From Sandaracinobacteroides saxicola (GTDB taxonomy: Bacteria; Pseudomonadota; Alphaproteobacteria; Sphingomonadales; Sphingomonadaceae), in contig NZ_CP059851.1 in assembly GCF_014117445.1 (NCBI RefSeq), forward strand, positions 372,001 through 436,000: a stretch of 64,000 bases of DNA. Reading direction: 5' to 3'. Both the position numbers and the translations under genes were made by a program. This document shows, piece by piece, positions 43,997 through 51,546 of the stretch. The notes under the pieces were generated by a model that was not told the origin of the DNA, made no database searches, and was given only the letters and a program-made list of their open reading frames with translations. The stretch's first letter is position 1. The number at the start of each line of letters is the position of its first letter.

Positions 43997-45211
43997 ATGA
44001 TGCGGTACCCCCGACGGATGGCGGCGCTGGCGATGCTGGGCGGATTGGCGCTGGCCGGCTGTGTCGACAGCTACAACGCCGGCTATTACCCGGACGCCGG
44101 CTATGGCGGCGGCATTGCCGGCGGCTATGGCTATGGCGAGCGTCGGGTCAGCAGCATCGATGATTTCTATCGCCCCCTGTCCAGCTATGGCCGCTGGGAC
44201 AGTTATGGCAGCTATGGGCGGGTCTGGTTTCCGACCGTGGGCCGGGACTGGCGACCCTATACGCGCGGCCGCTGGGACAGCAACCGACGCTGGTGGTCGG
44301 ACGAACCGTTCGGCTGGGCCACCTATCATTATGGCCGCTGGGCCTATGACAATCGCGCCGGCTGGTTCTGGGTGCCGGACACGCGCTGGGGGCCTGCCTG
44401 GGTCGATTGGCGCGACGCGGGCGATTATTGGGGCTGGGCGCCGCGCCCGCCCTATGGCTGGGGCTATGGCAGCGGGTTTGGCATCAGCTGGGTGTTTGCG
44501 CCGCGCAGCTATGTCTATCAGCGGGATCTGTATCGCCGGGTGGTGCCCTGGGATGCCGGACGCTGGCACTATGACCGCTCGCGGCCGTGGAATGGCGATT
44601 GGGGCGGCCGGCCGGGATGGAACGGCGGCTGGCAACGGCCCGCGCCGCCGCCGCCGGTCACGCGCCCGCCGCAATGGAGCGAGCGGCCCCCGCGGGATGG
44701 CCCGCGTCCGCGCTGGGAATCGGAGCGGCCGCGACTGAACGACGATGGTCGCCCGGAACGGGGCGAGCGGCCGGACGGCTGGCGCGGGGGAGAGCGCCCG
44801 GCCGCCGGCTGGAATGGCGGGACGCCGCCGCAGGGACGCCCCGCTTGGGGCCAGCCGGGAAACCGACCGGAGGGAGGCCGCGGCGGACGCGGGCGCCCGC
44901 TGGCGGATGCCGGCGACGGCCTGCCGCCGGCCGATCCGGTGCGGTCGTCCCCGGTGGCGGAGGTGGCACCGCCGCGCATGCCGGTGCCGGTGCAGCGCTT
45001 TGACCCGCCGGCGGTGAACGGCGGCGCGCTGGGTGGTTTCGGCGGCGAGGCAATCCCGCGCGTCGAGGCGCCGCGCTATGAGCCGCCGCCGCGGGCGGAG
45101 CCGGCACGCATGGAGCCGGCGCGCATGGAGCCGCCGCGGATGGAGATGCCGCGGGCCGAGCCGTCTCCGGCGGCGGAACGGCGTGAAATGTCAAGGGAAC
45201 AACCGCGGTAG
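43997..45211 (+). CDS. DUF6600-type Trp/Tyr/Pro-rich lipoprotein
   Basis: 404 residues. Lipoprotein signal with lipobox LAGC (MAALAMLGGLALAGCVDS). Residues 50-200 are a Trp/Tyr/Gly-rich DUF6600 region (YRPLSSYGRWDSYGSYGRVW, WYHYGRW-like units, WGPAWVDWRDAGDYWGWAPR). The rest is low complexity: Pro/Arg/Gly-rich, then a short repeat of MEPAR/MEPPR units near the C-terminus. Envelope-attached, function unknown. The start MMRYPRR at 43997 has CTGGAG just upstream. Confidence 0.85.
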   Translation: MMRYPRRMAALAMLGGLALAGCVDSYNAGYYPDAGYGGGIAGGYGYGERRVSSIDDFYRPLSSYGRWDSYGSYGRVWFPTVGRDWRPYTRGRWDSNRRWWSDEPFGWATYHYGRWAYDNRAGWFWVPDTRWGPAWVDWRDAGDYWGWAPRPPYGWGYGSGFGISWVFAPRSYVYQRDLYRRVVPWDAGRWHYDRSRPWNGDWGGRPGWNGGWQRPAPPPPVTRPPQWSERPPRDGPRPRWESERPRLNDDGRPERGERPDGWRGGERPAAGWNGGTPPQGRPAWGQPGNRPEGGRGGRGRPLADAGDGLPPADPVRSSPVAEVAPPRMPVPVQRFDPPAVNGGALGGFGGEAIPRVEAPRYEPPPRAEPARMEPARMEPPRMEMPRAEPSPAAERREMSREQPR

Positions 45212-45244
45212 CGGCGGCGCACGGGCGAATTCCCGATTGCATAA

Positions 45245-46768
45245 ATGGTGCGCCGCAACCAATGTAGCGCGGTGCAGGCCTATGACGAAATGTTCGGCAA
45301 CGGGGCCGTCTATCCGGGCGATGCCTTGCCGCCCGGCAGTTCGCCGCCCTATGCCCGGGTGCGGGAATGGATCGAGGCGGCGCCGCCCGGGCTGATGAAG
45401 ACGCGGCGGGAGCAGGCCGAGCTGTTCTTTCGCCGGATCGGCATCACCTTCGCGGTCTATGGCGATCCGGACGCGACCGAGCGGCTGATCCCCTTCGATA
45501 TCGTGCCGCGCATCATCGCCGCCAACGAATGGGCGGCGCTGGAAGCCGGCCTGACGCAGCGGGTCAATGCGCTGAACATGTTCCTGAGCGATATCTACGG
45601 GTCGCAGGAATGCCTGCGCGCCGGGATCGTGCCGGAAGAGCTGATCGCACGCAACACGCAGTTCAGCCTGCCGATGGTGGGGCGGCGGCCGCCCGGCGAC
45701 ATCTGGGTGCATATCGCCGGCATCGATCTGGTGCGCACCGGCCCCGACCAATTCTATGTGCTGGAGGACAATGCCCGGACCCCCAGCGGCGTCAGCTACA
45801 TGCTGGAGAACCGCGAGGTGATGATGCGGCTGATGCCCGAGCTGCTGCTGCACGGGCAGGGCGGGGGCATCGCGCCGGTGGAGACCTATCCGGACATGCT
45901 GCTGTCGACGCTGCAATCCGTGGCGCCGGCGAGCACGCGGGGCGAGCCGTGCCTGGCGCTGCTGACGCCGGGCGTGCACAACAGCGCCTATTACGAGCAC
46001 AGCTTTTTGGCGGACAAGCTGGGTGTGGAGCTGGTGGAGGGCAGCGACCTGTTCGTCACCAACGACATCCTGTTCATGCGCACCACCGACGGGCCAAAGC
46101 GGGTGGACGTGCTGTACCGGCGGGTGGACGATGATTTTCTCGATCCGCTGGTGTTCCGGCCGGATTCGATGCTGGGGGTGCCGGGCATCGTCAACGCCTA
46201 TCATGCCGGCAACCTGACGCTGGCCAACGCGATCGGCACGGGCATCGCCGACGACAAGGCGATCTACAGCTATATGCCCGATATCGTGCGCTTCTTCACC
46301 GGCGCCGAGCCGCTGCTGCCCAATGTGCCGACCTGGCGCTGCCGGGAGCCGGACGCGCTGGGCCATGTGCTGGAGAGATTGCCGGAGCTGGTGGTGAAGG
46401 AGGTGGACGGCTCGGGCGGCTATGGCATGCTGGTGGGGCCGCATGCGACGCGGGCGGAACTGGACGCCTATGCGGCGCGGTTGCGCGCCGATCCGGCAAA
46501 GTTCATCGCGCAGCCGACGCTGGCATTGTCCACCTGCCCGACGCTGACCGATGCCGGCATCGCGCCGCGTCATGTCGACCTGCGGCCGTTCGTGCTGAGC
46601 GGTGCCCATGGCGTGCGGATCGTGCCGGGCGGGTTGACGCGGGTGGCGCTGAAACCCGGCAGCCTGGTGGTGAACAGCAGCCAGGGCGGCGGCACGAAGG
46701 ACACATGGGTGCTGACGGGCGACCTGCCGGCCGTCGGAGCGGCGTTGAATGGCGAGTTGTCGTCTTGA
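45245..46768 (+). CDS. Circularly permuted type-2 ATP-grasp protein
   Basis: 507 residues of the CP_ATPgrasp_2 family: YDEMFGNGAVYPGDALPPGS at the N-terminus, YVLEDNARTPSGVSYMLENR, and VVKEVDGSGGYGMLVGPHAT as the ATP-grasp core. It probably ligates an amino acid or peptide to a carboxylate; the substrate is unknown. In many proteobacteria it is followed by alpha-E, transglutaminase and Anbu genes, as here, but a toxin-antitoxin pair on the other strand separates it from the alpha-E gene. Confidence 0.9.
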   Translation: MVRRNQCSAVQAYDEMFGNGAVYPGDALPPGSSPPYARVREWIEAAPPGLMKTRREQAELFFRRIGITFAVYGDPDATERLIPFDIVPRIIAANEWAALEAGLTQRVNALNMFLSDIYGSQECLRAGIVPEELIARNTQFSLPMVGRRPPGDIWVHIAGIDLVRTGPDQFYVLEDNARTPSGVSYMLENREVMMRLMPELLLHGQGGGIAPVETYPDMLLSTLQSVAPASTRGEPCLALLTPGVHNSAYYEHSFLADKLGVELVEGSDLFVTNDILFMRTTDGPKRVDVLYRRVDDDFLDPLVFRPDSMLGVPGIVNAYHAGNLTLANAIGTGIADDKAIYSYMPDIVRFFTGAEPLLPNVPTWRCREPDALGHVLERLPELVVKEVDGSGGYGMLVGPHATRAELDAYAARLRADPAKFIAQPTLALSTCPTLTDAGIAPRHVDLRPFVLSGAHGVRIVPGGLTRVALKPGSLVVNSSQGGGTKDTWVLTGDLPAVGAALNGELSS

Positions 46769-46785
46769 GCGGCCTCGCCGCGAGG

Positions 46786-47160
46786 TCAGCCGTCGAGCGC
46801 CCAGTCCGGGGCGGCCAGCGCTTTGGCGAGCTTGCGACGGGTCGCGGGGCGGCCGGCGCCGGGTTCGACCTTCTCCAGCCGCGCGATGGCTGCCTGGCTG
46901 GTGCCGGCGAGATGTGCAAGGTCGGCTTGGGACATGCCACGATATTGCCGCCAGGCGACAAGGGGATGGGCCCCGCGAATGGTCGCGTGGACAACTTCGC
47001 CCGGAATGCCGCCGTCCGATTCGATGCTTTCGAGACCGGCGCGGGCAGCCTCGAGGTCGGCGTTTTCCTCGACTACCCTGGAAAGACGGTTCCACAGGAC
47101 TTCGCTCAGGACAACGAGGCGGCTGCCGTCCGGCGCTGTGATGAATTGGGGGTCCTGCAT
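46786..47160 (-). CDS. Xre-type HTH antitoxin
   Basis: 124 residues. The N-terminal half (ITAPDGSRLVVLSEVLWNRL) is helical, and the C-terminal half holds the helix-turn-helix YRGMSQADLAHLAGTSQAAI. It is the second gene of a toxin-first module, 9 nt after the toxin stop. It neutralises the RelE-type toxin and would repress its own promoter. Confidence 0.9.
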   Translation of the reverse strand: MQDPQFITAPDGSRLVVLSEVLWNRLSRVVEENADLEAARAGLESIESDGGIPGEVVHATIRGAHPLVAWRQYRGMSQADLAHLAGTSQAAIARLEKVEPGAGRPATRRKLAKALAAPDWALDG

Positions 47161-47169
47161 GGCCTTGTC

Positions 47170-47421
47170 CTATTCGTAGATGCTGCCGCGGGGGCCGATA
47201 TTGACGATGGCGAGAATATCCAGCGTTTCGGTGAAGATGACGCGATAATCGCCTACCCGCAGACGCATCGCGTCGATTCCTTTCAATGCCTTGATCTGGT
47301 TGGCCAGCGCGGCACGGTTGCTGGCCAGCAGTTCGATCTTGTCCACGATCCTTTCGGCGTGCGGCCGTGGCATGCGTTTCAATGCGCGCTCCGCCAGCCG
47401 GCTGTAGCGAATGGCTCGCAT
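47170..47421 (-). CDS. RelE/ParE-family toxin
   Basis: 83 residues with the RelE fold: MRAIRYSRLAERALKRMPRP, then IKALKGIDAMRLRVGDYRVIF, and a C-terminal IVNIGPRGSIYE. GDYRVIF is the hallmark of RelE/HigB relatives that cleave mRNA on the ribosome. Toxin-before-antitoxin order is like HigBA. The pair lies antisense between the ATP-grasp and alpha-E genes. Confidence 0.92.
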   Translation of the reverse strand: MRAIRYSRLAERALKRMPRPHAERIVDKIELLASNRAALANQIKALKGIDAMRLRVGDYRVIFTETLDILAIVNIGPRGSIYE

Positions 47422-47482
47422 GGCCTTTTAATAACAAAACATGTTCAAAAAGCAATAGGAAAATGTGATGGGAGCGGCCGCC

Positions 47483-48427
47483 ATGCTCTCGCGTAACGCG
47501 GCCAATCTCTATTGGCTGGGGCGGCATATCGAGCGGGCGGACTATCTGTGCCGGCTGACCGAAGCGACGATGCGGCTGTCGTCGCTGCCCAGCAGCATGG
47601 GCGGGGCGGGCAATGCCTGGGAGAGCGCGCTGCGCGCCGCGGCAATGGTCTATGCCTTCGAAGAAACCGGGCGAACCGTGGGCGAGGAGACGGTGGGGCA
47701 TTTCCTGACGCTCGACCCCGACAACAATGCGTCGATCCGCACCTGTCTGGAGCGCGCGCGGGGCAATGCGCGCAGCGTGCGCACGGCGCTGACCACCGAG
47801 ACCTGGGAGGCGATCAACGGCGCCTGGCTGGACGTGCAGCGGTTCGGCGTGGGCTTCCCGTCGCGCAACACGCTGACGCGCGTGCTGGACGCGGTGAAGG
47901 CAGCCTTGCAGAGCTTCGAGGGTGCGGCCTATCGTACCCAGCTGCGCGAGAAGACCTATTGGTTCATGCAGCTGGGGACGATGATCGAGCGGGCGGACAA
48001 CACGGCGCGGCTGCTCGACGTGAAATATCACCTGTTGCTGCCGCGCACCGAGCCGATCGGTGGCAGCCTGGACTATTTCCAGTGGACGACGCTGCTGCGG
48101 ACAGTGAGCGCGCTGACCGCCTATCGCTGGGTGTATCGCGACGCGGTGAAGCCCTGGCTGGTCGCCGACCTGCTGATCCTGAACCGGTCGATGCCGCGCA
48201 GCCTGGCGGCCTGCTACGAGGAGGCGGTGCGATTGCTGGACGCGCTGGCGGCGGGCAATGGCGGCCGGCGCGGGCCGGCGCACCGGGCGGCGCTGGCGGG
48301 GCTGCGGCGACTGTCCAACACGCATATCGACGCGATTTTTCAGGGCGGGCTGCACGAATTCCTGGCGAGCTTCATCGACGACAACAATGCCTTCGGCGCG
48401 GCCATCGCCGAGCAATATCTGTTCTAG
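47483..48427 (+). CDS. Alpha-E domain protein
   Basis: 314 residues, almost entirely helical. Opening MLSRNAANLYWLGRHIERAD, then RTQLREKTYWFMQLGTMIER and ILNRSMPRSLAACYEE are the conserved alpha-E blocks. Function unknown, but it always travels with the ATP-grasp protein, a transglutaminase and Anbu. ATG 47483 has GGAG eight bases upstream; 47468 is an alternative. Its promoter must lie in the TA insert or be read from upstream. Confidence 0.9.
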   Translation: MLSRNAANLYWLGRHIERADYLCRLTEATMRLSSLPSSMGGAGNAWESALRAAAMVYAFEETGRTVGEETVGHFLTLDPDNNASIRTCLERARGNARSVRTALTTETWEAINGAWLDVQRFGVGFPSRNTLTRVLDAVKAALQSFEGAAYRTQLREKTYWFMQLGTMIERADNTARLLDVKYHLLLPRTEPIGGSLDYFQWTTLLRTVSALTAYRWVYRDAVKPWLVADLLILNRSMPRSLAACYEEAVRLLDALAAGNGGRRGPAHRAALAGLRRLSNTHIDAIFQGGLHEFLASFIDDNNAFGAAIAEQYLF

Positions 48428-48439
48428 GGGGATGCCGGC

Positions 48440-49267
48440 TTGCGCCTGCTGATCGATCATCAGACGCGCTATGATTATGCGATGCCCGCGAACGGCATCG
48501 TGCAGCTGTTGCGGCTGACGCCACGGACGAGCGACGCGCAGCATGTGCTGAACTGGCGGATCGACATGGACGCGGACGGCTGGTTGAACCCGTTCACCGA
48601 TCCGCACGGCAATTTGTGCCATATTTTCTACGCCGCGGGCGCCGTGTCGGAGTTGACGCTGACGGTGACGGGCGAGGTGTTGACGCGGGATACGGCGGGC
48701 ATCCTGGGGCCGCTGTCTGAAACATTGCCGCCCGGCCATTACCTGCGCGCGACCGCCCGTACCGAGCTCGATGCGGCATTGCAGGCATTCGCCGCGGCGG
48801 CGGCTGGCAATGAGCCGTCGGCGCTGTCGCAGGGGCATGCGCTGATGGCGGCGGTGAAGGACCATGTGTCGTTCGACACCGACGCCACGCACGCCGCGAC
48901 CGACGCGGTGACGGCATTCGGGCTGGGGCGCGGCGTGTGCCAGGATATCAGCCAGATCTTCATCGCCTGCGCCCGTTCGCGCGGGATCCCGGCGCGCTAT
49001 GTCTCGGGCCACTATGCCGCCGAGGATCATCCCGACCAGGAGGCGTCGCACGCCTGGGCGGAGCTGTGGATCGACGGGCTGGGCTGGGTGGGGTTCGACC
49101 CGACGCACGGCGTTTGCCCGGGCGAGCGGCACATCAGGGTTGCCATCGGGCTGGATTCGCTGGAGGCGTCGCCCGTGCGCGGCAGCCGGCGCGGGGGTGG
49201 CGCGGAAAGGCTTGCAGTGACGGTCAGGGGCATTGAAAAGGCGGCCCAGACGCAATCGCAGGGCTGA
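48440..49267 (+). CDS. Transglutaminase-like cysteine protease-fold protein
   Basis: 275 residues, TTG start. The N-terminal bacterial transglutaminase-like domain (MRLLIDHQTRYDYAMPANGI) is followed by the catalytic triad: Cys in GRGVCQDISQIFIA, His in ASHAWAELWIDGLGWVGF and Asp in FDPTHG. Probably a peptidase or amide-forming enzyme working with the ATP-grasp protein. The TTG at 48440 is in frame with homology; the nearby ATG at 48432 is out of frame. Confidence 0.9.
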   Translation: MRLLIDHQTRYDYAMPANGIVQLLRLTPRTSDAQHVLNWRIDMDADGWLNPFTDPHGNLCHIFYAAGAVSELTLTVTGEVLTRDTAGILGPLSETLPPGHYLRATARTELDAALQAFAAAAAGNEPSALSQGHALMAAVKDHVSFDTDATHAATDAVTAFGLGRGVCQDISQIFIACARSRGIPARYVSGHYAAEDHPDQEASHAWAELWIDGLGWVGFDPTHGVCPGERHIRVAIGLDSLEASPVRGSRRGGGAERLAVTVRGIEKAAQTQSQG

Positions 49268-49271
49268 TTCG

Positions 49272-50015
49272 ATGACCTATTGCATGGGGCTGCTGGTGAA
49301 GGAGGGGCTGGTGATGCTCGCCGACACGCGGACCAACGCGGGCATCGACAATGTCAATGTCTATCGCAAGCTCAGGGTCTATGGCGAGCCGGGCAAGCGC
49401 ATCATCGGCATCGCGGCGTCGGGATCGCTGAGCACGACGCAGGCGGCGATCAACCGGCTGCAGGAGGGCGTGCACCTGCCGGGCGATCCGGACACGGTGC
49501 ATTACATCGAGACCGCGCCGACCATGTTCAAGGTGGCGCAGATCGTCGGCGTGGCGCTGGCGGAGGCGCGCTCCGCCATCGAAAGCACGGTCAACCAGGC
49601 CGATGTGTCGATCGACGTGACGCTGCTGGTGGGCGGCAGCATCGGCGGCGCGGCACCGCGCTTGTTCCTGGTCTATCCCGAAGGCAATTGCATCGAATGC
49701 GGGATGGACACGCCCTATCTGCAGATCGGCGAGAACAAATATGGCAAGCCGATCCTGGACCGCCTGCTGAGCTATCGCACCGGTCTGGCGGAGGCGGTGA
49801 AGATCGGGCTGATCTCGATGAACAGCACGATGCGGTCGAATCTGGCGGTCGGGCTGCCCATCGACATGCTGGTGCTGCGGCCGGGCCAATCGGTGGCGGC
49901 GACGCACCGGATCGCGGAGGACGACCCCTATTACATGGAGCTGGGGGCGCGCTGGCTGAAGGCTTTGCGGGAGGCACAGGCGGACATTCCGGCCCCGCCC
50001 TATGCGCTGCCCTAA
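49272..50015 (+). CDS. Anbu (ancestral beta-subunit) proteasome-like peptidase
   Basis: 247 residues, start MTYCMGLLVKEGLVMLADTR. Met removal exposes Thr1, the N-terminal nucleophile of the Ntn-hydrolase (HslV/proteasome) fold. ADTRTNAGIDNVN and RLFLVYPEGNCIECGMDTPY are typical Anbu blocks. Anbu forms open-spiral oligomers; its substrates are unknown. Ends the ATP-grasp/alpha-E/transglutaminase operon, 4 nt after the transglutaminase stop. Confidence 0.92.
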   Translation: MTYCMGLLVKEGLVMLADTRTNAGIDNVNVYRKLRVYGEPGKRIIGIAASGSLSTTQAAINRLQEGVHLPGDPDTVHYIETAPTMFKVAQIVGVALAEARSAIESTVNQADVSIDVTLLVGGSIGGAAPRLFLVYPEGNCIECGMDTPYLQIGENKYGKPILDRLLSYRTGLAEAVKIGLISMNSTMRSNLAVGLPIDMLVLRPGQSVAATHRIAEDDPYYMELGARWLKALREAQADIPAPPYALP

Positions 50016-50077
50016 GGTTGCAATTTCGGCGATTATGTGCAACATCGCTGATTAAGTGCACATCATGGGATATTGTG

Positions 50078-50386
50078 ATGAACGCGATCAATGCCAAGGT
50101 TTTTCACGGCGGGCGGATGCTGATTCCGGCGGAGGTGCGACGGGAACTGGGTATCGAGGTGGGAGACCAGCTGGAGCTGCGGGTGGAGGGCAAAGTGTTG
50201 CGCGTGATGACGCGCCAGGCGGCCATTGAGGAAGGGGTGAGGCGGGCGCAGGCCATCTTGAAGGCGGACCCCGCTTATGATCCTGGTCGTTCCTTGGTTG
50301 ACGAACTGCTTGCCGACCGTCGCGCCGAAGTAGCGAAGGAGGAGGCGGATACGCATGCGTATCGCCTTCGGCAAGGTCTTGCCTGA
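50078..50386 (+). CDS. AbrB/MazE-type antitoxin
   Basis: 102 residues. The swapped-hairpin AbrB domain is visible as INAKVFHGGRMLIPAEVRRE and GIEVGDQLELRVEGKVLRVM. The acidic C-terminal half would bind the toxin. It pairs with the PIN toxin 3 nt downstream, so functionally it is a VapB. The ATG at 50078 lies after a TTGCAATTTC-rich gap of 62 bp. Confidence 0.9.
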   Translation: MNAINAKVFHGGRMLIPAEVRRELGIEVGDQLELRVEGKVLRVMTRQAAIEEGVRRAQAILKADPAYDPGRSLVDELLADRRAEVAKEEADTHAYRLRQGLA

Positions 50387-50389
50387 GCG

Positions 50390-50773
50390 GTGACGGCCTA
50401 TGTGCTCGATACGTCGGCCGTGCTTGCCCTGGTCCTGCATGAACCAGGCGGGGAGCGGGTGGTGGATGTTCTGGAACAATCCGTTATCGATGCCGTGAAC
50501 TTGGCCGAGGTCGTGACCAAATTGAACGATGCTGGTTACACGGACGATACGGTTCGCGCGTCGATTGCTGCGCTAGGCCTCACGGTTCTCGCGTTGGATG
50601 GAGATGATGCCATAGCCACGGGCCTGCTGCGGACCCGCACGCGTGCGCGTGGCCTTTCATTGGGCGACCGGGCCTGCCTGGCGCGGGCGGCTTCCCTGGA
50701 CGCCGTGGCGCTGACGGCGGATCGGGCGTGGGCGGATATGGATATCGGCGTGAAGGTCGAGATGATCCGGTAG
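50390..50773 (+). CDS. PIN-domain toxin (VapC family)
   Basis: 127 residues, GTG start. Acidic active-site residues are in AYVLDTSAVLALVLHE (Asp), NLAEVVTK (Glu), SLGDRACLARA (Asp) and LTADRAWADM (Asp). Probable endoribonuclease. It is the fourth-quadrant partner of the AbrB-type antitoxin just upstream and ends 75 bp before rpmH. Confidence 0.9.
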   Translation: MTAYVLDTSAVLALVLHEPGGERVVDVLEQSVIDAVNLAEVVTKLNDAGYTDDTVRASIAALGLTVLALDGDDAIATGLLRTRTRARGLSLGDRACLARAASLDAVALTADRAWADMDIGVKVEMIR

Positions 50774-50779
50774 CGTGGC

Positions 50780-50807
50780 TTGACCGCGCGACGCGTGCGG
50801 GCTATCC
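50780..50807 (+). promoter_or_regulatory. Putative sigma70 promoter of rpmH
   Basis: TTGACC (50780-50785), 16 bases, CTATCC (50802-50807) lies 41 nt upstream of rpmH. It matches the alphaproteobacterial -35 TTGAC and a degenerate -10. The ribosomal gene needs its own strong promoter here because the upstream toxin gene is an accessory module. Confidence 0.5.
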
Positions 50808-50847
50808 GCCGCGCTCGATTTTGATGATTCCCTAAAAGGCCGGTTCG

Positions 50848-50982
50848 ATGAAGCGCACCTATCAACCCTCGAAGCTCGTCCGCAAGCGGCGGCATGGTTT
50901 CCGCAGCCGCATGGCGACCGTGGGTGGTCGCAAGGTGCTGTCGGCGCGCCGCGGGCGTGGCCGCAAGGTGCTGTCGGCCTGA
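50848..50982 (+). CDS. rpmH: 50S ribosomal protein L34
   Basis: 44 residues, unmistakable: [20 protein letters not shown] continues to [23 protein letters not shown]. Lys/Arg-rich L34 sits in the 50S subunit next to the 23S rRNA. First gene of the rpmH-rnpA-yidD-yidC-engB set. ATG at 50848 with AAAAGG upstream. Confidence 0.97.
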   Translation: MKRTYQPSKLVRKRRHGFRSRMATVGGRKVLSARRGRGRKVLSA

Positions 50983-50999
50983 GCCTGCCGCTGGGCCGC

Positions 51000-51314
51000 A
51001 TGCGGGCCCGTGCTGATTTTCTGGCTGCCAACCGGGGCCGGCGCGTGCCGACCCCGGCTTTTGTTTTACTGGTGCATCCCCGCGGCACCAGTGAACCGAT
51101 GCGCGTGGGGCTGACCGTCACGAAAAAACTGGGCAATGCCGTGGTGCGCAACCGGATCAAGCGGCGTTTGCGCGCCCTGACGCGGGAGATACTGCCGGTT
51201 TCGGGCGTGGCGCATGCCGACCATGTGCTGATTGCGCGCGATGCGGCGTTGACGGCCTCGTTCGACAGCCTGCGCGCGACCTTGGAGAAGGCGTTGGCGA
51301 GGGCGGCGGCATGA
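51000..51314 (+). CDS. rnpA: Ribonuclease P protein component
   Basis: 104 residues. The family motif is complete: RADFLAANRGRRVPTPAF, GLTVTKKLGNAVVRNRIKRR (the RNR motif that contacts P RNA) and ADHVLIAR. Assists the RNase P RNA in 5' maturation of tRNA. The ATG at 51000 starts at the family opening but has no clear SD; the frame runs back into rpmH, so a longer form is possible. Stop overlaps the yidD ATG. Confidence 0.94.
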   Translation: MRARADFLAANRGRRVPTPAFVLLVHPRGTSEPMRVGLTVTKKLGNAVVRNRIKRRLRALTREILPVSGVAHADHVLIARDAALTASFDSLRATLEKALARAAA

Positions 51315-51529
51315 GCCTGTCGGCACGGCTGTTGCGGGCGTTGTTTCGCGGCTGGCAGCTGAGCTTCTCCGCCATTTTACCGGCGAGTTGTCGTTTCATG
51401 CCCAGTTGCTCCGCCTATGGCATCGAGGCGGTGACGCGACATGGCACTGTCAAAGGCGGTTGGTTGACGCTAAGGCGCGTCTGCCGATGCCATCCCTGGG
51501 GTGGCCACGGCTTTGACCCTGTTCCCTGA
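51311..51529 (+). CDS. yidD: Membrane protein insertion efficiency factor
   Basis: 72 residues: LLRALFRGWQLSFSAILPAS, CRFMPSCSAYGIEAVTRHG and GGWLTLRRVCRCHPWGGHGF are the YidD signature with its conserved Cys. A small membrane-associated helper of Sec/YidC insertion. Overlaps rnpA by 4 nt and precedes yidC by 17 bp, the standard order. Confidence 0.95.
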   Translation: MSLSARLLRALFRGWQLSFSAILPASCRFMPSCSAYGIEAVTRHGTVKGGWLTLRRVCRCHPWGGHGFDPVP

Positions 51530-51546
51530 TTTGAAAGAATGCGCGC

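Noticed and set aside
45191..49255. 1354-residue minus-strand frame
   Set aside because: Arg/Pro/His-rich antisense to the ATP-grasp/alpha-E/transglutaminase genes; no domain.
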